Of a stretch of DNA of 64,000 bases, positions 51,402-60,710 are shown piece after piece. The notes below the pieces were generated by a model. It saw only the letters and a program-made list of their open reading frames with translations, did no database searches and had not been told where the DNA came from. A program made the position numbers and the translations under genes. The stretch's first letter is position 1. The number at the start of each line of letters is the position of its first letter. Source of the DNA: Corynebacterium cystitidis (GTDB lineage: Bacteria > Actinomycetota > Actinomycetes > Mycobacteriales > Mycobacteriaceae); assembly GCF_900187295.1 (NCBI RefSeq), contig NZ_LT906473.1:2170001-2234000 (forward strand), given 5' to 3'.

Positions 51402-51691
51402 AGACGATTCTTTTCTAATTCGGGCCTGTGGCCAGAACACGCGGAAATGATCACGTGCTCCGAACTGCCGACAAACCAAATGTGAAGGCGTTTACGGTTA
51501 TCGCAAATGTTGAACAACTCCGCCACCTCTCCCCCAACTAGCACACAAAGATGCTGATCAAGGGGTTGTTTTCCCTTTAACGGGACCACGTGAACGGCGT
51601 GGTTATCAACGTATGATAGTTACACCTTAATTTAGGAACCCCAAATAGGAAAAACGGACAACTATTTTACACCACTACCTACCGGCCCCTG

Positions 51692-52573
51692 TTAGCCAAT
51701 GATCGAGGCGGCACCCTGCTCCAGCAGCGCCTGCGCCACGTGCTGGCCTAGGCTGACCGGGTCACTTCCCGATGCGTGGTGGACAAGTTGGCGGGAACCG
51801 TCCAGAGCAAACACTCCCGCATGCAGGGTCAAAGTGTCACCGTCCAGGTCAGCGTAAGAAGCGACAGGCGCGGTGCAGCCAGCCTCAAGGGTGGCCAGTA
51901 CGGTACGTTCGGCAGTCACCGTTTTCAGCACGTCATGGTCAGCCAGGACATCGATCGCGGCACGGGCTTCCTGGTCGTCGACACGCGCCTCCACAGCAAG
52001 CGCGCCCTGTGCCGGTGCCGGCATGATCTCTGTCGGCTCAAAAACCTGGGTGGCCACGTTGCTCATGCCCACTCGCGAAATGCCAGCATACGCTAAGACA
52101 ACAGCGTCGAGTTCTCCCGAGGTGACCTTGCCCATGCGGGTATCAATATTGCCGCGTAACGGCTGAATGTTCAGATCAGGCCGGTGTGCCTTGAGCTGCG
52201 AGATGCGTCGCGGAGCCGAGGTGCCCACGCGCGCGCCTTCAGGCAGGGTGTCCAAGGTCAGGCCGTCGCGTGCAATGAGTGCTTCACGACGATCCTCCCG
52301 CACCGGCGTGATCAGGTGAGTACGTGGCTCATATGCTGTTGGCAAGTCCTTGAATGAATGCACCGCAATATCACATTCGCCGGCGTAGAGTGCCTCGCGC
52401 AGAGCTGCGGTGAACACGCCTACTCCGATGCGCTCGACCGGTGCCATATTGACATCGCCGGCGGTGGTGACGATGTGAAGTTCGGATTCATAACCTGCAG
52501 CATTGATCGCATCGCGCTGATGGCCTGCCTGGGTGGTGGCTAGCTTCGAACCCCGAGTACCAATTTTCAGCAC
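51692..52573 (-). CDS. hemC: Porphobilinogen deaminase (hydroxymethylbilane synthase) HemC
   Basis: A 293-residue enzyme polymerising four porphobilinogens. Visible: [34 protein letters not shown], and the dipyrromethane-binding Cys in [10 protein letters not shown]. It lies 11 bp after the hemA stop, in one operon. A 211-bp AT-richer stretch separates it from hemD. Confidence 0.96.
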   Translation of the reverse strand: MLKIGTRGSKLATTQAGHQRDAINAAGYESELHIVTTAGDVNMAPVERIGVGVFTAALREALYAGECDIAVHSFKDLPTAYEPRTHLITPVREDRREALIARDGLTLDTLPEGARVGTSAPRRISQLKAHRPDLNIQPLRGNIDTRMGKVTSGELDAVVLAYAGISRVGMSNVATQVFEPTEIMPAPAQGALAVEARVDDQEARAAIDVLADHDVLKTVTAERTVLATLEAGCTAPVASYADLDGDTLTLHAGVFALDGSRQLVHHASGSDPVSLGQHVAQALLEQGAASIIG

Positions 52574-52584
52574 CTTGCTTCTCC

Positions 52585-53937
52585 TTATTTACCCGACTTA
52601 CCCGGTTTGTCCGGGCTTAAATCTAGTTCTTCGCGGTTCGGCAGCTTGTCCACGTTGACAGCGACCGCAGGCGGCGTCGTGGTCAGCCCGAACAGCTCTT
52701 GCAGCGCCGTTTCGTAACTTACAGTGCCCTCGCTTGCGGCCAGTTCTTTCACCTTCACGGTTGGCTTATGCAAAAGCTTATCGACGACCCGCTTCATGCT
52801 TCGGGCGACTTGACGCAGATCATCCTCATCAAGGTGGGGCAACCGATTCTTAAGGTGGGCATATTCTTCGTCGACAAGCTCGGCCGCTGTCCGTCGCAGT
52901 TGAGTTACCGCAGGTGTGACGTCGCGGACGCGCTCAGCGGAAGTGTAGGCGGACAGCTCTTCGTCGATAATTGCTTCGGCCTCGCGCTGCGCGGTCGCGT
53001 CGATGACGCCTTCGGCTTCCTGTCGGGCATGCAAGTACTCGATGTTGACCAGGCGCACACCGTTGTGGTCAGTGACAGCATCGTCGATATCGCGCGGAAG
53101 CGAGAGGTCGACCAGCATGATCGGCCCAGAAATGTCGTCGGAAGTGATGGTAAATTCGTCGGTGGCAGTAGCCGAGACCGCGATGTCCACCCGGCTTAAC
53201 GCACCGGCACGCGCGTTGAAGTCAACAACCTCCGCATTCACTCCTGCTTCCCGCGCATGTTCGGCGAGACGCTCAGCGCGCGATCGCGTGCGGTTAGCAA
53301 TAATGAGCTTGTCGATGCCCTGTTTACCTAAATGGGTGGCAGCCAGCGACGCCATCGCACCTGCACCAAGCACGAATGCTGTTTTACCGGAGAAGTCCTG
53401 AACGTTCATTTCCTGGCGTGCAACGTCCAAGGCGAAGGTGACCATGGAACCACCGGCATCGTCAATAGCTGTTTCTGTGTGAACCCGCTTGCCTGCACGC
53501 AGAGCAGACTGCGCCAAAGAATGCAGGCCCGGGCCCACTGTTCCGCGCTCCTGCGCATCCTGGTAGCTGGTGCGCACCTGCCCAATAATCTGCTGTTCGC
53601 CCAGCACCATGGAGTCCAGGCCGGAGGCAACACTCATCATGTGTTCAGCGGCCGCGTCCGCATAACGCACATACAAGTAGCCCCGCAGCTCATCGGTGTG
53701 CACGCCTGAGATGTCGGCAAGCACATCGACAACGTCTTGTACGCCGGCATGGAAGGCATTGGTGACGGTGTAGACCTCTAGCCTGTTACAAGTGGAGATG
53801 ATCATGGCTTCCGACAACGAAGGCTGGTCTACTAGCGTCGTTGTCGTCTTGTTTTGGACCGTATCGTCCATGCTTAAGCGCTCGAGTAGCGCCACGGGCG
53901 CGGATCGGTGGGACATACCCACTACAAGCACACTCAC
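52585..53937 (-). CDS. hemA: Glutamyl-tRNA reductase HemA
   Basis: A 450-residue enzyme for the first step of C5-pathway tetrapyrrole synthesis. The catalytic Cys is in [11 protein letters not shown]; an NADP-binding segment reads [17 protein letters not shown], and the C-terminal dimerisation helix region follows. I choose the GTG at 53937 because AGGAGG lies 6 bp upstream; the longer frame from the ATG at 53955 would place that Shine-Dalgarno inside the coding region. It starts the hemA-hemC-hemD transcript. Confidence 0.95.
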   Translation of the reverse strand: MSVLVVGMSHRSAPVALLERLSMDDTVQNKTTTTLVDQPSLSEAMIISTCNRLEVYTVTNAFHAGVQDVVDVLADISGVHTDELRGYLYVRYADAAAEHMMSVASGLDSMVLGEQQIIGQVRTSYQDAQERGTVGPGLHSLAQSALRAGKRVHTETAIDDAGGSMVTFALDVARQEMNVQDFSGKTAFVLGAGAMASLAATHLGKQGIDKLIIANRTRSRAERLAEHAREAGVNAEVVDFNARAGALSRVDIAVSATATDEFTITSDDISGPIMLVDLSLPRDIDDAVTDHNGVRLVNIEYLHARQEAEGVIDATAQREAEAIIDEELSAYTSAERVRDVTPAVTQLRRTAAELVDEEYAHLKNRLPHLDEDDLRQVARSMKRVVDKLLHKPTVKVKELAASEGTVSYETALQELFGLTTTPPAVAVNVDKLPNREELDLSPDKPGKSGK

Positions 53938-54017
53938 GGATGCCCTCCTGGTCAATTGGAATCAAACAAAAGGATACCCCCCAGGATTTTCGGCCTCGGT
54001 GTCGGGGCAGGTGCAGG

Positions 54018-54260
54018 TCACTCGCGGGCCAATTCGTCGGCAAGCTCCTCGTTATCAACTTCCCAACATGCAAACTCGACACCATCGATCATGACCACAG
54101 GCACGCGGTCGCCGTATTCCATGGCGAGTTCTTTGTCGCTGTCCACATCAATCAGGCACAGCGTTGCTCCGGCAGCGTGAACAACGGGCTTGATCTGCTC
54201 CGCGACACGTTCACAAGAACCGCAGGTCTGCCGTACCAGCAATGCAACCTTAGGTGCCAT
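54018..54260 (-). CDS. Glutaredoxin-like (DUF836) protein
   Basis: An 80-residue thioredoxin-fold protein with the redox motif TCGSC near the N-terminus and the cis-Pro segment in RVPVVMIDG. It is encoded upstream of hemA on the same strand, with 80 bp between. AAGGAG precedes the ATG by 6 bp. An 11-bp tandem repeat lies directly upstream of that site. Likely a small cytoplasmic dithiol protein; the partner is not known. Confidence 0.85.
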   Translation of the reverse strand: MAPKVALLVRQTCGSCERVAEQIKPVVHAAGATLCLIDVDSDKELAMEYGDRVPVVMIDGVEFACWEVDNEELADELARE

Positions 54261-54269
54261 TGTTTGCTC

Positions 54270-54312
54270 CTTGTTTTCTTCTTGTTTTCTTCTTGTTTTC
54301 TTCTTGTTTCTT
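54270..54312. repeat. 11-bp tandem repeat upstream of the glutaredoxin-like gene
   Basis: Three perfect units CTTGTTTTCTT (54270-54280, 54281-54291, 54292-54302) and a shortened fourth. On the coding strand this is a purine-rich GAAGAAAACAA array directly before the ribosome binding site. It could change copy number and so alter transcription or translation of the gene. Confidence 0.85.
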
Positions 54313-54405
54313 CGGTAGGAAAGTTTGGCGGCGGGGCCCTACGATGGCATGACAGTATGGAACCAAAGTAGGCCACGTGCCGGGCTAGAAAGGAATCGCA
54401 CGCCA

Positions 54406-55434
54406 GTGTCGGACAGCTTCCCGTCTTCACCACACGAATTTTTAGGTTCATGGTTTCGCTCACACGGTAACCTGCGGCGCTTTCTCGAAAACACTGCGGT
54501 TCCCCCGATTGACGATGAAACACAAAAAGAGGCCGGTGTTGCTGCGGCAACTCTCGCGGTTGAGGAGCTCTACGGCCTCGACATGGAGCAGTTCAGCTCA
54601 GGCATGGATTCCGTCTCTGGTGCCTTCGCTGCAGCAGGTGGCGTACACATTACCGCCCCGGACCCCGATCTTCCGCAAGATGCCGAAGCCGCAGCATTCT
54701 TCGACATTGACAACACATTAATTCAGGGCTCTTCGCTGGTTGAATTGGCCCTAGGCCTGGCACGAATGCGGTACTTTCGGTTGCGCGATGTGGGGCCTGT
54801 GCTGTTTAAGCAGCTCCGGTTTCGGTTGTCCGGATCTGAACACGCCGGCGATATGCACCGTGGCCGTGAGCAGGCATTGGAATTTGTACGCGGCAGGAAA
54901 GTGTCTGTGCTGCTGAAGTTGAGCGACGAGATTGTTTCGCGGTCCATCGCGCAGAAAAGCTATGCGGAGACCATTGACTTGGCGCAGATGCACTTAGCTG
55001 CGGGACAACAGGTGTGGCTGGTGTCTGCGACACCAGTCCAGATTGGGCAAACGCTGGCGAAGCACTTCGGTTTCACCGGTGCGCTCGGCACCGTAGCGGA
55101 AGAGGAAGACGGTGTGTTCACGGGACGCCTTGTGGGCGATGTGCTGCATGGTCCCGGTAAGCAGCATGCCGTGGCAGCACTGGCGGCCTTTCAGGGCCTA
55201 GATTTGCAGCAGTGCACGGCGTACTCGGATTCCATTAATGACATTCCGATGCTGTCGATGGTGGGCACTGCCGTGGCAATTAACCCGGATGCGAAGCTGA
55301 AAAAGGAGGCGGCACGACGCGGCTGGGTGGTACGCGACTACCGCAGTATGCGCCGCGCGATCCGAAAGTGGGGCATCCCCTCTCTGCTCGCAGCCGCTGC
55401 GACATATTGGGGTTGGAAAAATCACCACCGTTAG
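54406..55434 (+). CDS. HAD subfamily IB phosphatase (SerB-like)
   Basis: A 342-residue HAD hydrolase. Motif I is FFDIDNTLI, motif II is in LVSATPVQIG, and the Mg-binding motif is AYSDSINDIPML. A hydrophobic segment (PSLLAAAATYWGW) at the C-terminus may anchor it to the membrane. The GTG at 54406 (VSDSFPSS) with AAAGGA upstream is preferred; an upstream ATG at 54325 would add 27 basic residues. The position near hemA and proC corresponds to SerB-like Rv0505c in mycobacteria; the true substrate is not certain to be phosphoserine. Confidence 0.85.
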   Translation: MSDSFPSSPHEFLGSWFRSHGNLRRFLENTAVPPIDDETQKEAGVAAATLAVEELYGLDMEQFSSGMDSVSGAFAAAGGVHITAPDPDLPQDAEAAAFFDIDNTLIQGSSLVELALGLARMRYFRLRDVGPVLFKQLRFRLSGSEHAGDMHRGREQALEFVRGRKVSVLLKLSDEIVSRSIAQKSYAETIDLAQMHLAAGQQVWLVSATPVQIGQTLAKHFGFTGALGTVAEEEDGVFTGRLVGDVLHGPGKQHAVAALAAFQGLDLQQCTAYSDSINDIPMLSMVGTAVAINPDAKLKKEAARRGWVVRDYRSMRRAIRKWGIPSLLAAAATYWGWKNHHR

Positions 55435-55472
55435 TCTGTTGACCTTGTACACGAGTGGTCGTGCAAATTAAA

Positions 55473-55506
55473 AAGATCCCACCAGGTTTTATCCTGACGG
55501 GATCTT
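55473..55506. terminator. Bidirectional intrinsic terminator between convergent genes
   Basis: AAGATCCC (55473-55480) and GGGATCTT (55499-55506) form an 8-bp stem that can be extended by AGG/CCT inside. On the minus strand the stem is followed by TTTTT, so it should end the transcript of the 33-aa ribosomal gene; it also lies 39 bp past the HAD stop. Confidence 0.8.
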
Positions 55507-55511
55507 GCGCT

Positions 55512-55613
55512 TTACTTGCCCAGCTTACGACGCTGCACGCGGGTACGCTTGAGCATCTTGCGGTGCTTCTTTTTGGACATGCGCTTGCGGCGCTTCTTGA
55601 TGACTGAACCCAT
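55512..55613 (-). CDS. 33-residue AURKAIP1/COX24-domain protein (bS22-like)
   Basis: A very small, extremely basic protein: [19 protein letters not shown], ending in [11 protein letters not shown]. It matches the short AURKAIP1/COX24-domain proteins of actinobacteria (Rv0500B position), which were found to be a ribosomal subunit protein (bS22) in mycobacteria. It is too short for common ORF cutoffs. The intrinsic terminator directly follows its stop. Confidence 0.9.
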   Translation of the reverse strand: MGSVIKKRRKRMSKKKHRKMLKRTRVQRRKLGK

Positions 55614-55946
55614 GGGGTCTCCTCACATCGATCGTGTACGTACAGTCTGCGCAGACCAGGTGGATGACACCGTGGGGCCGAAGCCCGTATGTGCCGCCGG
55701 GAGCGAGGTGCACACTCGCACACGACACCCACATCCTTGCAGGAATGCACCCAGCATACAGGGCGCGCGCTTCACGACGAAAACAGGGGCCGGAAACTTC
55801 TCATCCCACACAACCTAGGGCACCCACCTGCACCCAGGACCGTAGCCGATCCCGAAAAAGCAGGTGGGTGCCCCAGACTCACGAAATAAGTTCGCGTTCA
55901 GCCATGGACGCTGGCACGCGCACCGTTGACTTATCTCACGTCTGAC
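55614..55946. other. Intergenic region between the bS22-like and HTH genes
   Basis: No gene is supported in these 333 bp. It must hold the promoter of the 33-aa gene and the end of the HTH gene transcript. Short open frames on both strands have no recognisable features. The long hairpin at 55818-55873 is its main structure. Confidence 0.5.
55818..55873. terminator. Strong 14-bp hairpin downstream of the HTH gene
   Basis: GGGCACCCACCTGC (55818-55831) and GCAGGTGGGTGCCC (55860-55873) are perfect inverted repeats with a 28-base loop. No T-tract follows the full stem, so it is not a classic terminator; it may act as a transcription pause, processing or RNA stability element after the HTH gene on the minus strand. 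Confidence 0.55.
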
Positions 55947-56138
55947 TTATCCCACGTCGTAGACGGAGGAGTCCAGGTACTCGCTGACTGCCTTCTCGTG
56001 TACGCGGAAGGAACGACCCACGCGCACAGCCGGCAGTTCACCAGAGTGAACCAAACGGTAGACCGTCATCTTCGACACGCGCATAATCTCCGCGACCTCA
56101 GCGACGGTCAGGAACTTACCTTTATCTTCATTTGCCAT
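55947..56138 (-). CDS. Excisionase-family helix-turn-helix protein
   Basis: A 63-residue DNA-binding protein: FLTVAEVAEIMRVSKMTVYR, then LVHSGELPAVRVGRSFRV, the MerR/excisionase-type HTH_17 fold. The same small gene sits between proC and the 33-aa basic protein in mycobacteria (Rv0500A) and resembles BldC-like regulators. Despite the family name, nothing suggests a prophage here. It probably acts as a chromosomal regulator. Confidence 0.88.
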   Translation of the reverse strand: MANEDKGKFLTVAEVAEIMRVSKMTVYRLVHSGELPAVRVGRSFRVHEKAVSEYLDSSVYDVG

Positions 56139-56281
56139 ATTTTATATAACCCTTCAGCACCTGGCGCGCTGTAGGCTTCCCCTCCCACAGGACGAACACG
56201 CACGTGCCGAAACTAGTCTAGCGTGAATCGTGTGACACTTGCGACCCAAGTGCCACAATTTTTCCAACTAATTGTCAGAAA

Positions 56282-57097
56282 TCACTGTTTTCCCAGTTCG
56301 TGGGCACGCTCAGCATTCTTTTCGAGAGCCCGATAAAAAGCTCCGCGCACCCCCGATTCCTCCAATTCGCGGAGTGCAGCAACAGTCGTCCCCGCGGGCG
56401 AGGACACCCCGGCACGTAGTGCGACTGGATCTGCACCCTCCTGCTCCAGCATCGCGCCCGCGCCGGCGATGGTGGCACTGACGAGTTCCTGGGCACTATC
56501 GCGACTGACACCAAGCGACACACCAGCGTCAATCATCGCCTCAGCCACGAGAAAAATATAGGCGGGCCCAGAGCCAGAAAGCGCAGTCACAGCATCCATC
56601 TGAGACTCGGGGACAACGACGACGCGCCCTGTCGCCTCAAGAAGCTTAACTACATAATCCAGTTGGTCTTCGGCCACGAATTTACCGGGCGCGACGGCAC
56701 AAACACCCTTACCTACCAGCATCGGAGTGTTGGGCATGACACGAACGATCGATGTGCCAGCCGCAGAGATCGCCTCTTCCATCGTCTCGATGGTCACCCC
56801 CGCGGCCATGGACACCAGCGTGGTAGCCACATCGTTATCCGCCACGGTGTCAGAGATTTCATCAATCACGTCGACGATGCCAGCAGGCTTAACGCAGAGG
56901 AAGACCACGTCTGCGTTTGCCGCAGCTTCGTTGTTGTCGTCGGTGGTGTGGACGCCGTAGCGCTGCCCCAACTCCTCAGCGCGCTGAGGACGCCTATTGG
57001 TCACCGTAATGTGTTTTGGATCATGGTCTGAGGCGATAAGGCCAGCGATGAGCGCCTCACCGATCTGGCCTCCGCCGATTACTGCAATTTTGCGCAT
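56282..57097 (-). CDS. proC: Pyrroline-5-carboxylate reductase ProC
   Basis: A 271-residue NAD(P)H enzyme for the last step of proline synthesis. The Rossmann motif is IAVIGGGQIGEALIAG; the catalytic region includes RVMPNTPMLVGKG and ALSGSGPAYIFLVAEAM, and the C-terminus has the SPAGTTVAALRELE segment typical of ProC. The ATG at 57097 (MRKIAVIGG) is chosen over an in-frame ATG at 57121, which would add residues before the Rossmann strand. Confidence 0.95.
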   Translation of the reverse strand: MRKIAVIGGGQIGEALIAGLIASDHDPKHITVTNRRPQRAEELGQRYGVHTTDDNNEAAANADVVFLCVKPAGIVDVIDEISDTVADNDVATTLVSMAAGVTIETMEEAISAAGTSIVRVMPNTPMLVGKGVCAVAPGKFVAEDQLDYVVKLLEATGRVVVVPESQMDAVTALSGSGPAYIFLVAEAMIDAGVSLGVSRDSAQELVSATIAGAGAMLEQEGADPVALRAGVSSPAGTTVAALRELEESGVRGAFYRALEKNAERAHELGKQ

Positions 57098-57125
57098 GGC
57101 ACTAGCGTGCCACAAATTCACCTAT

Positions 57126-58013
57126 TTAGAGAAGAGTGACCAAGGCAGGGCCGAATGTCATGAGCACACCGACGAAACCTGAGATAGTCATCATGAGACC
57201 ATCTTTTTCAGTGCGCAATGCCTTGACAACACCAATCATGATCACAGTAACGACGACCGCAAGGACCGCCACCACAAAGGCGTTCAGGTTGGCCCACAGC
57301 CACTCGAAACCGAAGAACACTACAACACCAAGGAATAATCCGCCCAGGATCATGCCGACGAGGGCTGGAATATTCATTCCTTCGTCATGTTCTTCGCTCT
57401 CTTCGTCGCCGTAAACCTCCTCGCTTTCGTAGTCGTCGAGGTGGCTGTCAACCTCATCTTCGGCAAGCGCAGCAGCAGCAGCGCGATCGCGATCGCGATC
57501 GCGTTCCTCACCGATCTCCACACGTTGCAAATCCATCGAGGTATTGGCCACGTCGGTGCGTGGCTCACCTTTTACTGCCGGCATGATACTTGTTTGATCA
57601 GCATCCTGTGCCGATGCCTGCTTCGCTGCCGGCTCCTCGTCGACCTTTTCGATGACAGCTGTCTCATTAGCCTTTGGGGCCTGTGAATTTTCCGGCTCGG
57701 GTTCAACAGGCTCGGCCTTCTGAGCAGGCTCGACCTTCTGAGCAGGCTCGACCTTCTGAGCAGACTCGTCCTTCTGAGCAGACTCGTCCTTTTGGGCGGG
57801 TTCTGGCGCGTCGATCGGCACACTCGAATGCTTCGCTTCTTCTGGGCGCGCCTCAACCTTACGGAAGGAGCCGGTGAGCTCGGCTACCGAGATACCGCCC
57901 TCTTCAAGGCTCCGGCGACGGCGACGCCGCGGACGCTCGCTGCCTTCCGGATTATCTTTTCCGGCACGCGCGAGCAGCTCTGCAACCGTCAGCTGCTTGT
58001 CATTGTCTGACAT
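57126..58013 (-). CDS. Membrane protein with disordered Lys/Glu repeat region
   Basis: A 295-residue protein equivalent in position to mycobacterial Rv0497 (between ppx and proC). The N-terminus contains TVAELLARAGKD and a poly-Arg run. Residues 70-115 have a six-residue repeat (SAQKDE, PAQKVE, PAQKAE) from an 18-bp DNA repeat. An acidic stretch (DDYESEEVYGDEESEEHDE) precedes two or three C-terminal membrane helices. Function unknown. Its start is at the ppx stop, so the two are coupled. Confidence 0.75.
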   Translation of the reverse strand: MSDNDKQLTVAELLARAGKDNPEGSERPRRRRRRSLEEGGISVAELTGSFRKVEARPEEAKHSSVPIDAPEPAQKDESAQKDESAQKVEPAQKVEPAQKAEPVEPEPENSQAPKANETAVIEKVDEEPAAKQASAQDADQTSIMPAVKGEPRTDVANTSMDLQRVEIGEERDRDRDRAAAAALAEDEVDSHLDDYESEEVYGDEESEEHDEGMNIPALVGMILGGLFLGVVVFFGFEWLWANLNAFVVAVLAVVVTVIMIGVVKALRTEKDGLMMTISGFVGVLMTFGPALVTLL

Positions 58014-58898
58014 CTACTCGTCAACTCCCTCATCGAAACCATCCAAACCCTTATCGATACGACGAAGAATCACACCTTCACGCAATGCCCAAGGGCAGAT
58101 CTCTAACTTATCAAGCTTAAGCGCTCTCATGCTGGCTTCCGCAACTAGGGCACCCGCAACGATCTGATGAGAGCGGTCAGAGCTAATGCCTTCCAGCTCT
58201 GCTCGATCAGCAGCAGTCATCCGCGAAATGAATGCAATCAGCTGGCGTAAACCCGGTGCTGTCAGCGCCCATTTCACAAACGGACCTTCCACCGACGGGG
58301 CGGCACCCGTTAACCGAGCCAACGTACGGAACGTTTTCGACGTTGCCACCGCATGACCTGGCGGGCCCAACGCCGCAACATCAGCTGCTGGACCTGCAAG
58401 CTCTGCATCAATGAAATCACGTAGAGCATTGATCTTCTTGCGCGCGGGTGCTTCATCGGTGCCAGTGGAAATCTCCAGTGAAACCCCACCGATATCGAGG
58501 TTGGTGATCCGCCCAACAGACCAGCCGTACCAGCGTCGAGGAGCGAGAAACGTCAGTTGTGCCTCTTCTTCACCCGAGAGCACCTCAAGACGCACTCCGG
58601 TTTCTTTCTCAACGTGATTAAGAACCTGGTCACAGTTGGTGGCAGACCGCACCGCTGAGGTTGCAAATGTAATCATCTCGGCGCACTTCAATGTAGAGGC
58701 AAGATCCGCCCCCTCCTTGACAGCAGTAGTGAGCTTCTTCATGCCCTTCTCGTCGATCGCGCCGGTACTGTCAAGCATCTCGACCAGCCGGAGCGACTGC
58801 TTCCAGTCGCTCAACGGAGTGGGGCGACCACCATAACGCGCGTCAACCGCTACGAGGTGGACGGTATTGCTGCCCACATCTAATACACCTAATCTCAC
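58014..58898 (-). CDS. Ppx/GppA-family exopolyphosphatase
   Basis: A 294-residue phosphatase of the Hsp70/actin ATPase fold. Visible: LGVLDVGSNTVHLVA at the N-terminus (phosphate 1 loop), VLSGEEEAQLTF, and NLDIGGVSLEIS in the second loop. It is shorter than E. coli Ppx and matches mycobacterial Rv0496 in length and position. Family members split polyphosphate or (p)ppGpp. It precedes the 57126 membrane protein gene on the same strand. Confidence 0.88.
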   Translation of the reverse strand: MRLGVLDVGSNTVHLVAVDARYGGRPTPLSDWKQSLRLVEMLDSTGAIDEKGMKKLTTAVKEGADLASTLKCAEMITFATSAVRSATNCDQVLNHVEKETGVRLEVLSGEEEAQLTFLAPRRWYGWSVGRITNLDIGGVSLEISTGTDEAPARKKINALRDFIDAELAGPAADVAALGPPGHAVATSKTFRTLARLTGAAPSVEGPFVKWALTAPGLRQLIAFISRMTAADRAELEGISSDRSHQIVAGALVAEASMRALKLDKLEICPWALREGVILRRIDKGLDGFDEGVDE

Positions 58899-58932
58899 AC
58901 GTTCTAGGGTAGACGGTCTACGGTGATGAAGT

Positions 58933-59847
58933 GTGAATCAACCAGTATTTCTAGGGTTCCCTGCTAACTCCCCCGCTGGCAAATCTATCCGCGCGGGACG
59001 TGAAGTCCCACCAGATTTCCCCCGCGAATGGTTTGAATTCGTCCACCCAGACGACCCCAACCACATCTTTTCCATTGACCTGACCTGGATCGAATCCACT
59101 TGGCAGTGCCGTTTCGGCACCGATAAGTGCCACGGAATGATGGAGTCACTGCCCGTCGTTGGTTGCTGCAACCACGGCGCCTACCTCTCTGACGAAGCTG
59201 ACCGCGACAACCTCTATAACGCCGTCGCCGAGATGCCCGCCAAGTATTGGCAGCTGCGCCCAGACGGCGTGGACGCCTTCATCGAGGAGGCAGACCCGAC
59301 AGTGTTAGAGCCGTGGCTGGAGTGGGACGACGACGAAGACGAACCCTCCATCAAAACACTGGTAGTTGACGGTGGCTGCATCTTCGCTAACCGTGGCGGG
59401 GACGACAATCCCACCGGCCCGGGCTGCGCACTACATCAGTGGGCAGTAGCAGAAGACCGAGACATCTTAGTATCCAAACCAGAGGTGTGCTGGCAAGTTC
59501 CGTACTCACGGGAAGATGCGTGGGAGGAGCGTTCCGACGGCGTCGAAATCCTGCGCACCACCATCAGTGAATACCACCGCCGCCAGTGGGGTGACGGTGG
59601 GGAAGAATTTGATTGGTGGTGCTCCGGCGATATCGGCTGCCATGAGGGCGGAGAACCTGTGTGGCAAACGATGGCTGATGAACTTCGTGGACTTATCGGC
59701 GATAAGCCCTATGAGATCGTGGCGCAGCACTGTCGTAAGCGCCAGAAACTCCCCGATATATACAAGGCTGTCCATCCGGCCACGCTGGCAGCATCTACAA
59801 CAGCAAACGCGACCCCTAATACGGGTAGTACGGGCGAACGAGAATAA
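58933..59847 (+). CDS. Conserved Cys-rich protein (Rv0495c-like, DUF3109 type)
   Basis: A 304-residue soluble protein with many cysteines in conserved-looking contexts (CRFGTDKC, GCCNHG, GGCIF, GPGCALHQWA, WWCSGDIGCHE), suggesting a bound metal or iron-sulfur cluster. It begins at a GTG (58933) and is divergent from ppx, in the same position as Rv0495c in mycobacteria. The C-terminus is a short Thr/Ala-rich tail. Function unknown. Confidence 0.78.
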   Translation: MNQPVFLGFPANSPAGKSIRAGREVPPDFPREWFEFVHPDDPNHIFSIDLTWIESTWQCRFGTDKCHGMMESLPVVGCCNHGAYLSDEADRDNLYNAVAEMPAKYWQLRPDGVDAFIEEADPTVLEPWLEWDDDEDEPSIKTLVVDGGCIFANRGGDDNPTGPGCALHQWAVAEDRDILVSKPEVCWQVPYSREDAWEERSDGVEILRTTISEYHRRQWGDGGEEFDWWCSGDIGCHEGGEPVWQTMADELRGLIGDKPYEIVAQHCRKRQKLPDIYKAVHPATLAASTTANATPNTGSTGERE

Positions 59848-59873
59848 CTGAGGTGAGGGCGCGAGTGAGCAGA

Positions 59874-60425
59874 CTATAAGTCTTCCGCGGCTTCTTCTCT
59901 CACGGCAGAGCCGTCAATATTGATCTCAATTTCCTCAGAAATCAACACGCTGCCCGAGTCGAGCACAGCGTTCCAGACCACCCCAAAGTCAACCCGATTA
60001 ATCACTGTGGTTGCATGAAATCCGACGCGTATATTCCCCAGATGATCCTGTTCCGTTCCGCTGACGTGGACATTAAACGTAACTGGGCGGGTGACCGCCA
60101 TAATCGTCAAATCGCCAGTTGCGTACACCGTGTCCGAGCCTTGAAATTGTATGTCAGTAGAGACAAAACTCATGTCAGGATAGGTGCGCACGTCGAGAAA
60201 ATCGGCACTCCGAAGGTGAGCATCACGCCGCGGTTGACGCGTAGAGAGCGATGCCGCATCCACATGGGCGATGATGTGGGATTTTTCAGGGGCACCCTCG
60301 TTGATCAGGATCGTGGCATTCCAATCTTCGAATGTTCCCTGGACGCGACTGATCATCGCGTGCCGCGCGGTGAAGCTAATAGCGGAGTGGTCAGGATCGA
60401 GTTGGTAATAACCGTCGATATTCAT
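59874..60425 (-). CDS. YceI-family lipid-binding protein
   Basis: A 183-residue protein of the YceI lipocalin-like fold: YQLDPDHSAISFTARHAMI at the N-terminus, ADFLDVRTYPDMSF, GDLTIMAVTRPVTF, and a final FGVVWNAVLDSGSVLIS. Family members bind isoprenoid lipids or quinones. There is no signal peptide here, so it probably acts in the cytoplasm. It is divergent from the roadblock gene across a 285-bp promoter region. Confidence 0.9.
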   Translation of the reverse strand: MNIDGYYQLDPDHSAISFTARHAMISRVQGTFEDWNATILINEGAPEKSHIIAHVDAASLSTRQPRRDAHLRSADFLDVRTYPDMSFVSTDIQFQGSDTVYATGDLTIMAVTRPVTFNVHVSGTEQDHLGNIRVGFHATTVINRVDFGVVWNAVLDSGSVLISEEIEINIDGSAVREEAAEDL

Positions 60426-60531
60426 GGCGCCACCTTGATTCTTTCTGCGTTTCAGTTATGCGTCTTTGGTTTTATGAAAATTACAAAGACAAATCTTAAC
60501 AAAGACATAGACTTGAAAACGTAAGATAGGT

Positions 60532-60547
60532 ATTTTCCAGGGAAAAT
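60532..60547. promoter_or_regulatory. Inverted repeat in the YceI-roadblock divergent promoter region
   Basis: ATTTTCC-AG-GGAAAAT is a perfect 7-bp inverted repeat in a 285-bp AT-rich region between divergent genes, followed by further A/T and G runs (AAAAAAGGGGG). It is a candidate regulator site. Confidence 0.45.
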
Positions 60548-60710
60548 GGTATTTTACTACCAGAAAAAAGGGGGTATTTGTGTTAATCGACACGGCAAGG
60601 GGTAATATCGGCCCTGTACCGAAGTAAGTATCGAGGACAGATTCGCATACTCTGCCGAGAGAACATAAGGTGCGGTAAAGCTACTTTGATCTTTCGCGAA
60701 AGGGAATTAT

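Noticed and set aside
55947..56138. Prophage excisionase
   Set aside because: The family name suggests phage, but the gene lies in a conserved chromosomal order next to proC and the 33-aa basic protein, with no integrase or phage genes.
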